Source: Aphanothece saxicola GSE-SYN-MK-01-06B (lineage in GTDB: Bacteria > Cyanobacteriota > Cyanobacteriia > PCC-6307 > Cyanobiaceae). Taken from it: a DNA stretch of 64,000 nucleotides. Shown one piece after another: positions 1 to 9,424 of this stretch (positions within the stretch are counted from its first letter, which is position 1; every line of letters begins with the position of its first letter). A program made the translations under genes and the position numbers. A model generated the notes under the pieces. That model ran no database searches, had not been told where the DNA came from, and was given only the letters and a program-made list of their open reading frames with translations. Where the stretch lies: contig JAHHGT010000001.1 in NCBI GenBank assembly GCA_019359745.1, positions 1 to 64,000 of the forward strand, given 5' to 3'.

Positions 1-511
<511 letters not shown>

Positions 512-516
512 GCTGG

Positions 517-2583
517 ATGGTCATGGGCACGGCCCAACCCTCACCAGCGATGGTTAAGGCCCGGGGCAGGAGCCGTCCCGTCGCCCTGGCCACCGCGTCG
601 CCTTGGGAAGATGGCTTGGCTTGCCAGCGATCCATCCTCGACCCTGAAGCCCAGCCCGGGGTGGCCCGTGCACCGTTCTCTGCTCCCGGGGCGTCCTGCC
701 CACGGGAGGGCTCGGTGCTGATCTGTGGGCTCGGATCCCTTGGCCAGGCCTGCCTGCTGCGACTGCTGCCCTTTGACGTGCCGTTGCGCTGTCTGGATCG
801 GGAGCGGCCGGACTGGCGCGATCCCCGCCTGGAGCAACGCTTCGGTTCCACCCTGGTGCTCGGCGACATGCGCCTGCCCCATGTGCTCTCCCAGGCCGGA
901 GTCGAGTCGGCCCGCGCCGTGCTGCTGCTCAGTACCGAGAGCACGGTGAACGTGGAGGCGGCCCTGCAGGTGAGGTTGCTCAACCCCACGGCCGACCTGG
1001 TGGTGCGCTCCTCCGGCCAGCTCGCCAGCCTCGGGGCCCTGCTCGAGGAGCGCCTGCCCGGCGTGGCCGTCGTGGATCCCCTGCTGCTCACGGCCGGGGC
1101 GATCACCGAGGCGCTCCGGCCCGGTGACCAGGAGGCCTGCTTCCGGGTCGATGGCCAGTCCTACCTGGTGGTGGAGGGGAACGACCCGGGCCGCCGGCAA
1201 CAGCGCAGCCTGCGCCAGGACACCACGGGCCCGGCCCGGCCCCTCCAGGTGCTGCCGATGGGCACGCACCACCACCGCTCGGCGGACGCTGTCCCCGCCA
1301 CGACGGCCAGGGGCCGGTGGATGGCACTGCGCCGCGGACTGGGGGCTCCGCTGCGCCTGTGGCGGCATTGCAGCCGGCTGCAGCAGGCCGGACTGCTGGT
1401 GATCCTGGCGCTGATGGTCCTTGGCCTGACGCTGTTCTCCGCCGGCGGTGGCTGGAGGCAGGGGGTGTTCGTCACCCTGGCGCTGTTGCTGGGGGAGTTC
1501 GTCGATCCGGTGAATGTGCTGTTGCCCCCGGGTGAGGGCATCGCGGCTGCGTCCCCCTGGCTGATCGGCGTCACCCTGCTGTATTCCCTTGTCGGAACGC
1601 TGCTCACCTCCGCCCTGGTGGCGGTGATCCTGGAACGCTTGTTGCGGGAGCGTTTCGGACTGGGCCATCCCGGCCGCTTCCGGCGCGGCAGCCGTTGGAT
1701 CCTTTTGGCCGAAGGCGACGAACTCGCCGTGCGGGTGGCCGACAATCTGGTCAGGGATGGTCTGCAGGTGCTGCGGATCGACCCCCGACCCGTGACGCCA
1801 CTGCAACGGTCGGGGATGGTGGTGTTCCATCGCTGGGAAGCGGCCCTCGCCGCTCTGCAGCACTGCCGGCTGGAGGGGATCGGTCTTCTCTCCGTCGATC
1901 TGCTGGCCAACCTGCAGGAGACCTTCCAGCTGCAGAAGTCCTGGCCTGGGGCCCGTTATGTGATCCTTTCCCATGCCGTTGAGGCGGCCGAACAACTGGG
2001 CGACCTGCTCGGCGGCATGGCGGTGATCTCCAGCATGGATCTGGTGGCCGATGCGGTCGTGGCAACGGCTTTCGGCGAACGGGTGGAGGAGATCTGCCGC
2101 ATCGATGGGGCCAACCACCTACTGGTGCGCTATCGGATCCAGCAGGGCGATGGTCTGTGGGGTCTGAACCTCTCCCGCGTCGAGCAGGGCTACGGGGTCA
2201 CCACCATTCATCTGCTGCGTCCCGGCCGCAGCTCCCCCCTGGTGTTGCCCTCGCTGGATCTGGTGCTGGCGGCAGGGGATCAACTGGTGGTGCTGGCCAC
2301 CCTGCGCCAGCTGCGCCGGATCGAGCTGGGCTGCCCCGTTCCGCCAGCCTGGCGCCTGCGCCTGCAGGGCTCCCCCAGGGAAGAGGGGCGCTTTGAGGCG
2401 CTGCAGTCCCTGGCCCGGCATCTGGGCGGCGCACCGGGGGCGATGGCGCCCCTGCTCGATGGAGAGGAGCACCTCACTCCGGCCCTTGACCGCGAGCTGG
2501 CCGAGCAGCTGGCGGAGGAGCTGCGACGCCAGGGCCTCCACTGCGCAGTGGAAGCCCTGGCCAGTGAGGGCCTGCGGCCATGA
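517..2583 (+). CDS. Dual-RCK (TrkA-N) ion-channel-like membrane protein
   Basis: Likely a regulated K+ or cation channel/transport protein of the inner membrane. A first Rossmann domain begins with LICGLGSLGQ near residue 69. It is followed by a charged linker, two predicted membrane segments (about residues 290-312 and 348-373), and a second TrkA-N-like domain opening with WILLAEGDELAVRVADNL near residue 393, which lacks the classic GxGxxG. A TrkA-C-like tail (LDLVLAAGDQLVVLA) follows. The ATG at 517 lies only 5 bp from the divergent glgP start. An in-frame GTG at 661, just before the Rossmann domain, would leave room for promoters and may be the true start. The stop overlaps the next start (ATGA at 2580), so the two genes are probably coupled. 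Confidence 0.75.
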   Translation: MVMGTAQPSPAMVKARGRSRPVALATASPWEDGLACQRSILDPEAQPGVARAPFSAPGASCPREGSVLICGLGSLGQACLLRLLPFDVPLRCLDRERPDWRDPRLEQRFGSTLVLGDMRLPHVLSQAGVESARAVLLLSTESTVNVEAALQVRLLNPTADLVVRSSGQLASLGALLEERLPGVAVVDPLLLTAGAITEALRPGDQEACFRVDGQSYLVVEGNDPGRRQQRSLRQDTTGPARPLQVLPMGTHHHRSADAVPATTARGRWMALRRGLGAPLRLWRHCSRLQQAGLLVILALMVLGLTLFSAGGGWRQGVFVTLALLLGEFVDPVNVLLPPGEGIAAASPWLIGVTLLYSLVGTLLTSALVAVILERLLRERFGLGHPGRFRRGSRWILLAEGDELAVRVADNLVRDGLQVLRIDPRPVTPLQRSGMVVFHRWEAALAALQHCRLEGIGLLSVDLLANLQETFQLQKSWPGARYVILSHAVEAAEQLGDLLGGMAVISSMDLVADAVVATAFGERVEEICRIDGANHLLVRYRIQQGDGLWGLNLSRVEQGYGVTTIHLLRPGRSSPLVLPSLDLVLAAGDQLVVLATLRQLRRIELGCPVPPAWRLRLQGSPREEGRFEALQSLARHLGGAPGAMAPLLDGEEHLTPALDRELAEQLAEELRRQGLHCAVEALASEGLRP

Positions 2584-4265
2584 ACGACCCCGCGCCAGCA
2601 TCGGGCCACTGGCTGCTCGACACCTTGCGGGCCCTGAGGACCACCCTGGAGCGCATCGAGCTGGAGGAAGCTGCCTGCCTGGGGGCCATTCACCCCGACT
2701 ATCGGGCCAGTGCCCGCAACCTGCTGCAGGTCATCGCCTTCCATCGCCACGTGCATCCGGGCCTGCCGAAGGCGCTGCGGCAACGGGGTCTCTGTCCCCT
2801 CACCGCGAGCGACGCCCACCTGCTCTCCAGCCTGGAGTCGGTGATCACCGCCCTCGAAGCGCTCGACGGTCTGGGGCCCACGGCGACGCCAGCGCCGCAG
2901 GAACAGCCCGATCGGCTGGCGCAGCACGCTGATCGTTTGTTCGGGCCCCTGGCTGCCGCGGGGGTGGCCGGAACCATGGTCACCCTGCCGGTGGAGGCGG
3001 CCGATCAGCCCGCCCTGATCACCGAGCTGCTGGAGGGGGGGATGACCATCGCCCGCCTCAACGGCGCCGATGGCAACCCCGAGCTCTGGGGACGGTTGGT
3101 GGAGGTGCTCCTCCGGGCCCGGGACGTCACCGGCCGCCCCTGCGCGATCGCCTTGGACCTGGCGCGCCCGACGCTGCGCATCGGACAGCTGGCCCCCCAG
3201 CCCGCCGTGATCCGTGCCCGCCCCCCCCGCGACCGGCTGGGTCGCCGCACCCGGCCGGTGCGGATCCTGGTCGTGCCGCCGGGAGCCAGACCTGCACCCC
3301 AGGATCCCCAGGTGGTGCTGCTGCCGGCGCGGCTGTCGAAGGCGAAGCGGCTGAAGCCGGGCGATCGCTTGCGGGGGCATGACGCCTCCGGCCGCCGGCG
3401 CAGCCTCACCGTGGTGCGGCGCGGCCCCGCTGGGGTGCTGCTGCGGGCGGGAAAGACCTGCCGCTTCGTGGCCGGTCTGGCGTTCCGCCAGCGGCGCGGC
3501 AAGGCCCGGCTGGTCGTGGGTCCGCTGACGCCGGTGAGCGGCGAACGGGTGCTGCGCCGAGGCGACGCCATCCGCCTGACGCCGGAACCGGACCGGGGCA
3601 CCGGCACGCTCCCCTGCACCCTGCCGGAGATGGTCTTCGATCTGCGCCTTGGTGAGCGGGTGCTCTTTGACGCTGGCCGCATCGGCGGCGTGATCAGGAG
3701 CGTGGCAGCCCAGGAGGTGCTGGTTGAGGTCACCAAGGCGAAGGCCAGGGGCAGCCGGCTCCGCTCCGGCAAGGGGATCCATGTCCCGGACAGCGACCTG
3801 CGCACGCCGGCCCTCGCCACCAAGGACATCGAGGACCTGGCCATGGTGACGCGGCACGCCGACATGATCAGCACGTCGTTCGTGCACAGAGAGTCCGACA
3901 TCCAGACCCTGCGCCAGTGCCTGGAGGACCGGGGCCGGGCCGATCTGGCGTTGCTCCTCAGGATTGAAACCCGCCAGGCCTTTCTCAACCTGCCCCGGCT
4001 GCTGCTCGCGGCCATGGGTCACGGGGCCCCGTTGGGGGTGATGGTCGCCCGCCGCCAACTGGCGATCGAGTGCGGCTGGGAGGCCCTGGCTCCGATTCAG
4101 GAGGAGATCCTGCGCCTCTGCGCCGCGGCTCACGTGCCCTGCCTCTGGACCAGCGGCAAGGCACTGGAGGCCATCGAGGCCCGCCCCGCCAGCGACCCCC
4201 GTCAGCCTCGGCTCACCTGCCTGGCGTTCGGAAGCAACTGTGAAGCCGACGACCCGGTGCTGTGA
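2580..4265 (+). CDS. Pyruvate kinase-like protein with degenerate catalytic site
   Basis: The C-terminal third aligns by eye with the pyruvate kinase barrel. TKDIEDLAMVTRHADMIS near residue 413 corresponds to the KDxxD...FIA(A)SF block and is followed by STSFVHRESDI. Where active kinases have KIEN the protein reads LRIETRQA (Lys replaced by Arg), and the MVARGDLG motif reads MVARRQLAIE, losing the acidic metal ligand. The N-terminal 130 residues are unlike pyruvate kinase and a basic insert sits in the middle (residues ~220-300). It is therefore probably not a working kinase; a regulatory or scaffold role is possible. It is translationally coupled to the RCK protein upstream. Confidence 0.7.
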   Translation: MNDPAPASGHWLLDTLRALRTTLERIELEEAACLGAIHPDYRASARNLLQVIAFHRHVHPGLPKALRQRGLCPLTASDAHLLSSLESVITALEALDGLGPTATPAPQEQPDRLAQHADRLFGPLAAAGVAGTMVTLPVEAADQPALITELLEGGMTIARLNGADGNPELWGRLVEVLLRARDVTGRPCAIALDLARPTLRIGQLAPQPAVIRARPPRDRLGRRTRPVRILVVPPGARPAPQDPQVVLLPARLSKAKRLKPGDRLRGHDASGRRRSLTVVRRGPAGVLLRAGKTCRFVAGLAFRQRRGKARLVVGPLTPVSGERVLRRGDAIRLTPEPDRGTGTLPCTLPEMVFDLRLGERVLFDAGRIGGVIRSVAAQEVLVEVTKAKARGSRLRSGKGIHVPDSDLRTPALATKDIEDLAMVTRHADMISTSFVHRESDIQTLRQCLEDRGRADLALLLRIETRQAFLNLPRLLLAAMGHGAPLGVMVARRQLAIECGWEALAPIQEEILRLCAAAHVPCLWTSGKALEAIEARPASDPRQPRLTCLAFGSNCEADDPVL

Positions 4266-4295
4266 TCGTCGTCACAGAGCGGGTGTCAGAGCGTC

Positions 4296-4610
4296 TCAGC
4301 CCTTGGAGGTGTCGAACAGGGAATCGCGGGTGAACTTGAGGCTTTTCCAGATCTTCTTGATTTTCGCGTAGGCCTCGTCCTGGCTCATCTTGCCGTTGGC
4401 CTGCAGACCAACGATCAACCCCACCTGGTCGGCGAAGGTCTCGAGGTTCTGGTGAAACACGAGCCGCTCAGGACTCCAGTCGCTGCCGCGGTAGCTGCCA
4501 TGGGCCTCCATGGGAGACTTCACATCGCCCTCCTGCTGGCCGAGCTCGGGATGGATGGGTCCCGTGGAGGGCTGGTTCGTCAACGATTCTGTTGAAGCGG
4601 TTCCAAACAT
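4296..4610 (-). CDS. Small conserved cyanobacterial protein (DUF7219-like)
   Basis: A 104-residue protein beginning MFGTASTESLTNQPST at ATG 4610. A longer in-frame extension to 4718 is unlikely because its composition is low-quality and it overlaps the corA start. The N-terminal half is polar and probably flexible. The C-terminal half (residues ~55-100) is helical with LVFHQNLETFADQVGLIVGL and a basic stretch YAKIKKIWKSLK, resembling a small family annotated only by number in cyanobacteria. I do not know a function. It is convergent with the pyruvate kinase-like gene and divergent from corA. Confidence 0.65.
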   Translation of the reverse strand: MFGTASTESLTNQPSTGPIHPELGQQEGDVKSPMEAHGSYRGSDWSPERLVFHQNLETFADQVGLIVGLQANGKMSQDEAYAKIKKIWKSLKFTRDSLFDTSKG

Positions 4611-4708
4611 TAGCCAGGCTGCTTTAAGGCCCCGTAAAGGGAGGCCTGAGCCCCCCTCAGGCCTCCCGACACCGGCCATACCCAGCGTCCGGCAGCTGCG
4701 GTTGAATC

Positions 4709-5830
4709 GTGGCAACAACCGGAACCCCCGTGGTGCGACTCACCCCAGGGGCGCTGAACTCCCAGCGCCTGGAGCAGCGTCCAGCGGGTCTTCCCACCCA
4801 TCTCTATGTCCATGGCGGCCTCGGGCCCACCCGGGCCGATGCGGTGCTGTTCCTCGATTCCGGACCGGTGCGGACCCCCACCCCCGCCATCGAGCAACTG
4901 GCCAGCCTGCGCCAGGCGGGAACGCCGCTCTGGCTGCGTCTGCAGGGGCTTGGCGATCGCCGCTACATCCAGCAGCTTCTGGATCGCCTCGCGGTGCCGG
5001 CGGTGTTGCTGCCCCCCCTGTTGGAGGTGCCCCAGCGCCCCCAGGTGAATGGATTGGAGGATGTGCTGCTGGTGGTGCTGCACCGGCTCAGCTTCGCCAA
5101 GGACCCGGCCCATCTGGTCAGCGAGCAGGTGGGCCTGGTGCTGCTGCCGGGCCTGCTGATCACCATGGAGGAAGGGTGCGGCGGGGACCCCTTCCCGGAA
5201 CTCACCGAGTGGCTGCTGTCCAAGTCGGGATCCCTGGCCGACAGGGACCTGGACGACATCCTGCATTTTGTCATCGATGACCTGCTCGATGATCTGTTTC
5301 CGATGCTGGAAGCGATGTCCCAGCGGCTGGATGCGCTGGAGGAATCCTCCCTGCGCAACCCCCGCCCCCTGATCCTGCGCCGTTCCTATGAATTCAGGAG
5401 CAATCTGCGCATCATTCGCACCTTGATCTGGCCCCTGCGCCACCAGATCCGCCTGCTGTTGCGCCAACGGCAACGGTTGCTGGGCACCGAGGCCCTGGAA
5501 GGCTTCCGGGACATGGCCGAGCTGGTCGACCAGCTGTTCGAGGCCTGCGGGTCGTTGCGGGGCCAGTGCGATGCCATCACCCAGTCCTATGCGGCCAGCG
5601 TCGGCAACAGGATGAACCAGGTGATGAAGACCCTCACGATTCTCACCAGCATCTTCGCGCCGCTCACGTTCATCGTTGGCATCTACGGCATGAACTTCGA
5701 GTTCATGCCCGAACTGACATGGCGCCATGGTTACGCTTTTGTCATGTTGCTGATGCTGCTGATCGCCACACTGCAGGCCTGGTGGCTGTGGCGGCGGGGC
5801 TGGTTCCAGGACTGGACCGGGCAGGGCTGA
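4709..5830 (+). CDS. corA: CorA-family Mg2+/divalent cation transporter
   Basis: Homopentameric inner-membrane channel for Mg2+ (or Co2+/Ni2+). The cytoplasmic N-terminal domain runs to about residue 300. The long stalk helix contains MLEAMSQRLDALEESSL and RSYEFRSNLRIIRTLIW. The first membrane helix ends in the selectivity motif YGMNFEFMPEL (about residue 328) and a second helix (YAFVMLLMLLIATLQAWWLW) closes the protein. Length, 373 residues, is normal for the family. The start codon is GTG. No Mg2+ leader or operon partner is evident; the next gene starts 93 bp away. Confidence 0.93.
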   Translation: MATTGTPVVRLTPGALNSQRLEQRPAGLPTHLYVHGGLGPTRADAVLFLDSGPVRTPTPAIEQLASLRQAGTPLWLRLQGLGDRRYIQQLLDRLAVPAVLLPPLLEVPQRPQVNGLEDVLLVVLHRLSFAKDPAHLVSEQVGLVLLPGLLITMEEGCGGDPFPELTEWLLSKSGSLADRDLDDILHFVIDDLLDDLFPMLEAMSQRLDALEESSLRNPRPLILRRSYEFRSNLRIIRTLIWPLRHQIRLLLRQRQRLLGTEALEGFRDMAELVDQLFEACGSLRGQCDAITQSYAASVGNRMNQVMKTLTILTSIFAPLTFIVGIYGMNFEFMPELTWRHGYAFVMLLMLLIATLQAWWLWRRGWFQDWTGQG

Positions 5831-5923
5831 GCTGAGCTGGCGCCCACAATCTGTCCTTAACCCAACCCCTCGGCTTGCTGGTGCAGGATCGCCGCAGCGT
5901 CCTTCCCTCGCTGGTCTTGAACC

Positions 5924-7000
5924 ATGGTCCTGAAGCTGCCTGCGACAGTCCAGTCGAGGGGCGTGATGGCCTGCAGCGGTCTGGGTGTCCTCCTCGGCGC
6001 CTGGCTGGCGCCATCGCTGGCACCGGTGCCGGCCCAGGCCCAGACGGGGACGGCTCCGGTGGTGCGCATCGAGGGATCCAGCACCGTCTTCCCGATCATC
6101 GAAGTGGCGGCCAAGGCCTTCCAGACCCGGCAGGGTGGTCAGCCGGTGTCCATCGCCCTGAAGGAAACGGGCAGCACGGGCGGCCTGCGCAGCTTCTGCC
6201 GGGGCGAGATTCCGATCAGCAACTCCTCCCGTCCGATCAACTCCCGGGAACTCAAGGCCTGCGCTGCCAAGGGGGTTCGGTTCATCGAGCTGCCCCTGGC
6301 CTTTGATGCCATCTCCGTGGTGGTCCACCCCCGCAACAGCTGGGCCAGTCGCATCAGCACGGCGGAGCTGTCGACCCTGTGGAACCGCAAGGCCCAGGGG
6401 CGGATCAAGCGGTGGAAGCAGGTCAATGCGGCCTGGCCGGATCGGCCGATCCATCTGTGCGGCCCGGGAGCCGACTCAGGCACCTTTGACTACTTCAACA
6501 AGGCCATCAATGGCGATTCAGGCAATTCCCGTACCGATTACACATCCAGTGAAGACGACAACGTTCTTGTACGTTGTGTTGAGAAAAATCCCCAGGCCCT
6601 CGGCTATTTCGGTTTTTCCTACTACCGCAGCCAGGCGGGCAAGCTGAAGGCCCTTGAAGTCGCCGGACCCCGAGGCGCCTGGCCGCCATCCGTGAGCAAT
6701 GTGCAGCGTGAGCGCTACCAGCCCCTGTCGCGCCCACTGTTCGTCTACGTGAACGACAAGGACATGCGGGATCGGCCGGAGGTGCGCCGCTTTGTCACCT
6801 TCACGGTGCAGCGAGGGTTGCGATTTACGGAGCAGGCCGGCGCCATTCCCTTGCCTGCAGATACGTACCGTATCGTTGAATCCAAACTCTATCGACACCT
6901 GCTCGGCACCTCCTTCGGCGGTGATCTGCCCATTGGGCTCACGATCAGTCAGGCGATCCGACGCAGCTTTGAGGACATCCGCTCGAAATCACCCCGCTGA
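5924..7000 (+). CDS. sphX: Phosphate ABC transporter substrate-binding protein (PstS/SphX type)
   Basis: Periplasmic phosphate-binding protein feeding an ABC importer. An N-terminal hydrophobic segment (ACSGLGVLLGAWLAPSLAP) followed by AQAQTG is a signal peptide. The mature protein has the phosphate-binding loops IEGSSTVFPIIE, ETGSTGGLRSFCRGE and GADSGTFDYF. The larger spacing and sequence are closer to cyanobacterial SphX than to E. coli PstS. No pstCAB genes follow. A single CTTAACCC at 5856-5863 could be one unit of a Pho box, but I cannot extend it convincingly. The CHAD gene, PtrA-like regulator and PhoBR lie directly downstream on the same strand, placing it in the phosphate regulon. 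Confidence 0.88.
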   Translation: MVLKLPATVQSRGVMACSGLGVLLGAWLAPSLAPVPAQAQTGTAPVVRIEGSSTVFPIIEVAAKAFQTRQGGQPVSIALKETGSTGGLRSFCRGEIPISNSSRPINSRELKACAAKGVRFIELPLAFDAISVVVHPRNSWASRISTAELSTLWNRKAQGRIKRWKQVNAAWPDRPIHLCGPGADSGTFDYFNKAINGDSGNSRTDYTSSEDDNVLVRCVEKNPQALGYFGFSYYRSQAGKLKALEVAGPRGAWPPSVSNVQRERYQPLSRPLFVYVNDKDMRDRPEVRRFVTFTVQRGLRFTEQAGAIPLPADTYRIVESKLYRHLLGTSFGGDLPIGLTISQAIRRSFEDIRSKSPR

Positions 7001-7017
7001 GGCCTTCGGCCCCTCCC

Positions 7018-7977
7018 ATGGCCAGCCCGCACGATGACCACCCGTTCAGCAACGGAGCGTTCGCTGTCGCTCTGATCGCACGCTTCACCGACAAACTGGT
7101 GTCCCTTCAGGGCCCGGTGCTGGCCGACAGCGATCCCGAACCCCTGCATCAGATGCGCGTGGCGTTGCGTCGTCTGCGCACCTGCCTGCACCAGTTCGGC
7201 CCCGCCCTGCAGCTTCCCAGGGCCGTCGCCGACCCCCGTCTGGCCAAGACGGTGCGGCGGCTCGGCATGGCGCGGGACCTTGACGTGCTCAGGGAACGGC
7301 TGGAGATGGATCTGATGCCCGAGCTGCCCGAGGCGGAGCGCAAAGCCCTCAAGCCGGTGTTGAAACAGCTGCGGCGCGAGCGGTCCCTGGCCTACGAGCA
7401 GGTGGTCACCACCCTGCAGAGCGGCGGCTATCTGAAGCTGCTCTCCCAGTTGCAGGGCTGGCTGCGGCAGCCCGACCTCACGCCGCTGGGGGAGTTGCCG
7501 CTGCTGGGTTGGACCCTGGAGTGGCAGGCCCCGATGATCGCCGGTCTGTTCCAGCATCCCGGCTGGTTCATCCTTGAGCAGCAGGGGGACATGGAACGGG
7601 TCCACGACCTGCGCAAGCGACTCAAGACGGCCCGGTACGGATTGGAGAACCTCGGCGCCGTCACCGGCCCGCGCTGCCGGCAGTGGGTGGTGGAACTGAG
7701 GGATCTGCAGGAACTGCTCGGGGAACTCAACGATCTCCATGTCCTGGAGCGGGCGATCGATGACCAGTTGCCGTCCGGACTGGCCAGGAGCCTGCCGGCA
7801 CTGGAGGCTCTGCTGCGCTCCAGGGCCCAGGGCTGCTGGGAGCAGTGGCGGCAGCGGGCCGAGGGATTGATGCTCCCCGAACGGCGCCGCAGTCTGTCGA
7901 TGGCCCTCTGGCTGGAGCGGCGCTCCGAACACCACCTGGATGAGGCTCTGCCGGCCCTGGCCTTACCAAGCCCTTAA
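7018..7977 (+). CDS. CHAD-domain protein
   Basis: CHAD domains are all-helical, conserved-histidine proteins that bind inorganic polyphosphate. Here the domain fills nearly the whole 319 residues, with the diagnostic EPLHQMRVALRRLRTCLHQF near residue 42 and the second repeat VHDLRKRLKTARYGLENL near residue 196, both carrying the conserved His and basic helix. No attached CYTH domain is present, so it is a stand-alone CHAD protein. It lies 17 bp after the phosphate-binding protein and its 3' end contains the Pho box of the next gene, which fits a polyphosphate or phosphate-stress role. Confidence 0.88.
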   Translation: MASPHDDHPFSNGAFAVALIARFTDKLVSLQGPVLADSDPEPLHQMRVALRRLRTCLHQFGPALQLPRAVADPRLAKTVRRLGMARDLDVLRERLEMDLMPELPEAERKALKPVLKQLRRERSLAYEQVVTTLQSGGYLKLLSQLQGWLRQPDLTPLGELPLLGWTLEWQAPMIAGLFQHPGWFILEQQGDMERVHDLRKRLKTARYGLENLGAVTGPRCRQWVVELRDLQELLGELNDLHVLERAIDDQLPSGLARSLPALEALLRSRAQGCWEQWRQRAEGLMLPERRRSLSMALWLERRSEHHLDEALPALALPSP

Positions 7978-7991
7978 CCAAATCACTACCA
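7962..7991 (+). promoter_or_regulatory. Candidate three-unit Pho box (PhoB site)
   Basis: Three 8-bp direct repeats, CTTACCAA (7962), CTTAACCA (7973) and CACTACCA (7984), are separated by 3 bp each, giving the 11-bp period of PhoB sites. The middle unit matches the cyanobacterial CTTAACCT consensus best. The box ends 63 bp before the start of the CRP-family gene and overlaps the end of the CHAD gene. Autoregulation of a phosphate regulatory cluster is the natural reading. Confidence 0.6.
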
Positions 7992-8054
7992 GCTCTTTGC
8001 TCGTTTGCTGGGTGTCGCTGCATACAGTTGCGTGCATCCGACGCGCTTTTCTCG

Positions 8055-8687
8055 ATGGTATTCACGCCCTCCCGTGAATCCGGTAGCAAGGATGGATTCC
8101 GCGACCTTCTCGAGGCGAACTACCAGAAACGAAGTCTGGTTCATGTCAGCGCCGGCAGCAATGTGCCGCTGCTGAAGAACAACGTCTGGCTGGTGGTTCG
8201 CGGCATGGTGAAACTCAGTGCCATCACGATTCACGGCGACGACATGCTGCTCGGGCTGGCCGGCCCCAACGAACCCTTCGGTGATCCCCTCAACGGTGTC
8301 GAGGCCTACGCCGCCACCACCCTGGTGGACACCGACCTGCTCTGCCTGAGCTGCAGCGAGATCCGCCAGGATGGCGCCCTGGCGGTGGCCATGCTCGAGG
8401 CCCTCGGTCTGCGCATCCATCAGAGCCAGGCCCTGCTGGCCCTGATGGGTCTCAAGCGCGTTGATGAACGGGTGCGTGGCTTTCTTGAACTCCTGGCCAG
8501 CGATTACGGCCAACCCTGCGAATCGGGCCTGCGCCTCAACCTGCGCCTGACCCACCAGGAGGTGGCCAGCGCCCTGGCCACCACCCGGGTCACCGTCACC
8601 CGCGTGATCGGCGCCCTGCGCGATGAAGGCTGGTTGCAGCTGGACGGCCAACGCCGCCTTGTGGTCAGCTATCTCCCACGCCGTTGA
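8055..8687 (+). CDS. ptrA: CRP/FNR-family regulator, PtrA-like
   Basis: DNA-binding regulator with an N-terminal cupin-like sensor domain (residues ~20-120) and a C-terminal winged helix (LTHQEVASALATTRVTVTRV, about residue 163). ATG 8055 is chosen over the upstream TTG at 8028. No [4Fe-4S] cysteine set of FNR is present. In marine Synechococcus, a CRP-type protein called PtrA acts downstream of PhoBR. The position next to phoBR and behind a Pho box makes this the likely equivalent here, but the name is inference from context. Targets would include phosphatases and transporters outside the window. Confidence 0.65.
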   Translation: MVFTPSRESGSKDGFRDLLEANYQKRSLVHVSAGSNVPLLKNNVWLVVRGMVKLSAITIHGDDMLLGLAGPNEPFGDPLNGVEAYAATTLVDTDLLCLSCSEIRQDGALAVAMLEALGLRIHQSQALLALMGLKRVDERVRGFLELLASDYGQPCESGLRLNLRLTHQEVASALATTRVTVTRVIGALRDEGWLQLDGQRRLVVSYLPRR

Positions 8688-8731
8688 GACAGTTCTGGGG
8701 TCTGCCCCCCGCAGACGCCGATAATGCCGGC

Positions 8732-9424
8732 ATGCATTCACCCCTCCTGGTCGTCGAGGACGACGACACGATCCGCGAGACGATCCGTGACGTCCTTGTC
8801 CTTGAGGGGTTTTCGGTCACGGCCTGTGGCAACGGCAGGGAGGCGCTGCGCACCCTTCAGGACTGCCCGCCGGGTGAGGAGTTTTCCCTGGTGGTCCTGG
8901 ATCTGATGCTTCCGGGCCTGGGGGGCCTGGATCTCTGCCGCCAGCTCCGCCAGGCGGGCAACCAGACCCCCATCCTGGTGGTCAGCGCCCGCGACAGCGA
9001 GACCGACCGGGTGCTGGGTCTGGAGGTGGGCGCCGACGACTACCTGGTCAAGCCCTTCGGCCTGCGGGAACTGGTGGCCCGCTGCAGGGCCCTGCTGCGC
9101 CGCAGCCGCTCCGTGGAGGTCACCGCCAAGGTGGTTCAGCACGCCAACCTCAGCCTCTTCCCCGAGGAGTGCCGGGTCACCCGCGATGGCCTGGAGGTCA
9201 ATCTTTCACCCAAGGAATACCGGCTGCTGGAGCTGTTCATGCAGAACCCGCGCCGCGTCTGGAGCCGCGACAAGCTGCTGGAGCGGGTCTGGGGCTACGA
9301 CTACTTCGGCGACAGCAAAACCGTCGACGTGCACATCCGCTGGCTGCGCGAAAAGCTGGAGGCCAATCCTTCGGCACCCGAGCATCTGATCACCGTCCGG
9401 GGCTTCGGCTACCGCTTCGGCTGA
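8732..9424 (+). CDS. phoB: Response regulator PhoB
   Basis: OmpR-family two-component regulator, 230 residues. The receiver domain begins LLVVEDDDTIRE, with the phosphoacceptor Asp in VVLDLMLPGLGG, the conserved Thr/Ser region VVSARD, and the Lys in DDYLVKPF. The DNA-binding winged helix includes LSPKEYRLLELFM, RVWSRDKLLERVWGYDYFGD and VDVHIRWLREKLE. ATG 8732 (MHSPLLVVEDD) is preferred to a TTG at 8684 that would overlap the previous gene. It is followed without a gap by phoR, and linkage to the phosphate-binding protein supports the PhoB call. Confidence 0.88.
   Translation: MHSPLLVVEDDDTIRETIRDVLVLEGFSVTACGNGREALRTLQDCPPGEEFSLVVLDLMLPGLGGLDLCRQLRQAGNQTPILVVSARDSETDRVLGLEVGADDYLVKPFGLRELVARCRALLRRSRSVEVTAKVVQHANLSLFPEECRVTRDGLEVNLSPKEYRLLELFMQNPRRVWSRDKLLERVWGYDYFGDSKTVDVHIRWLREKLEANPSAPEHLITVRGFGYRFG

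Noticed and set aside
541-2118. Long open frame on the minus strand (525 codons) opposite the dual-RCK gene
   Set aside because: Translation is Gln/His/Gly-rich low complexity without domains; it is the antisense shadow of a clear coding gene in GC-rich DNA.
2280-4133. 617-codon minus-strand open frame opposite the pyruvate kinase-like gene
   Set aside because: No motifs, His/Gln/Gly-rich; shadow of the plus-strand gene, which has family similarity and ATGA coupling.
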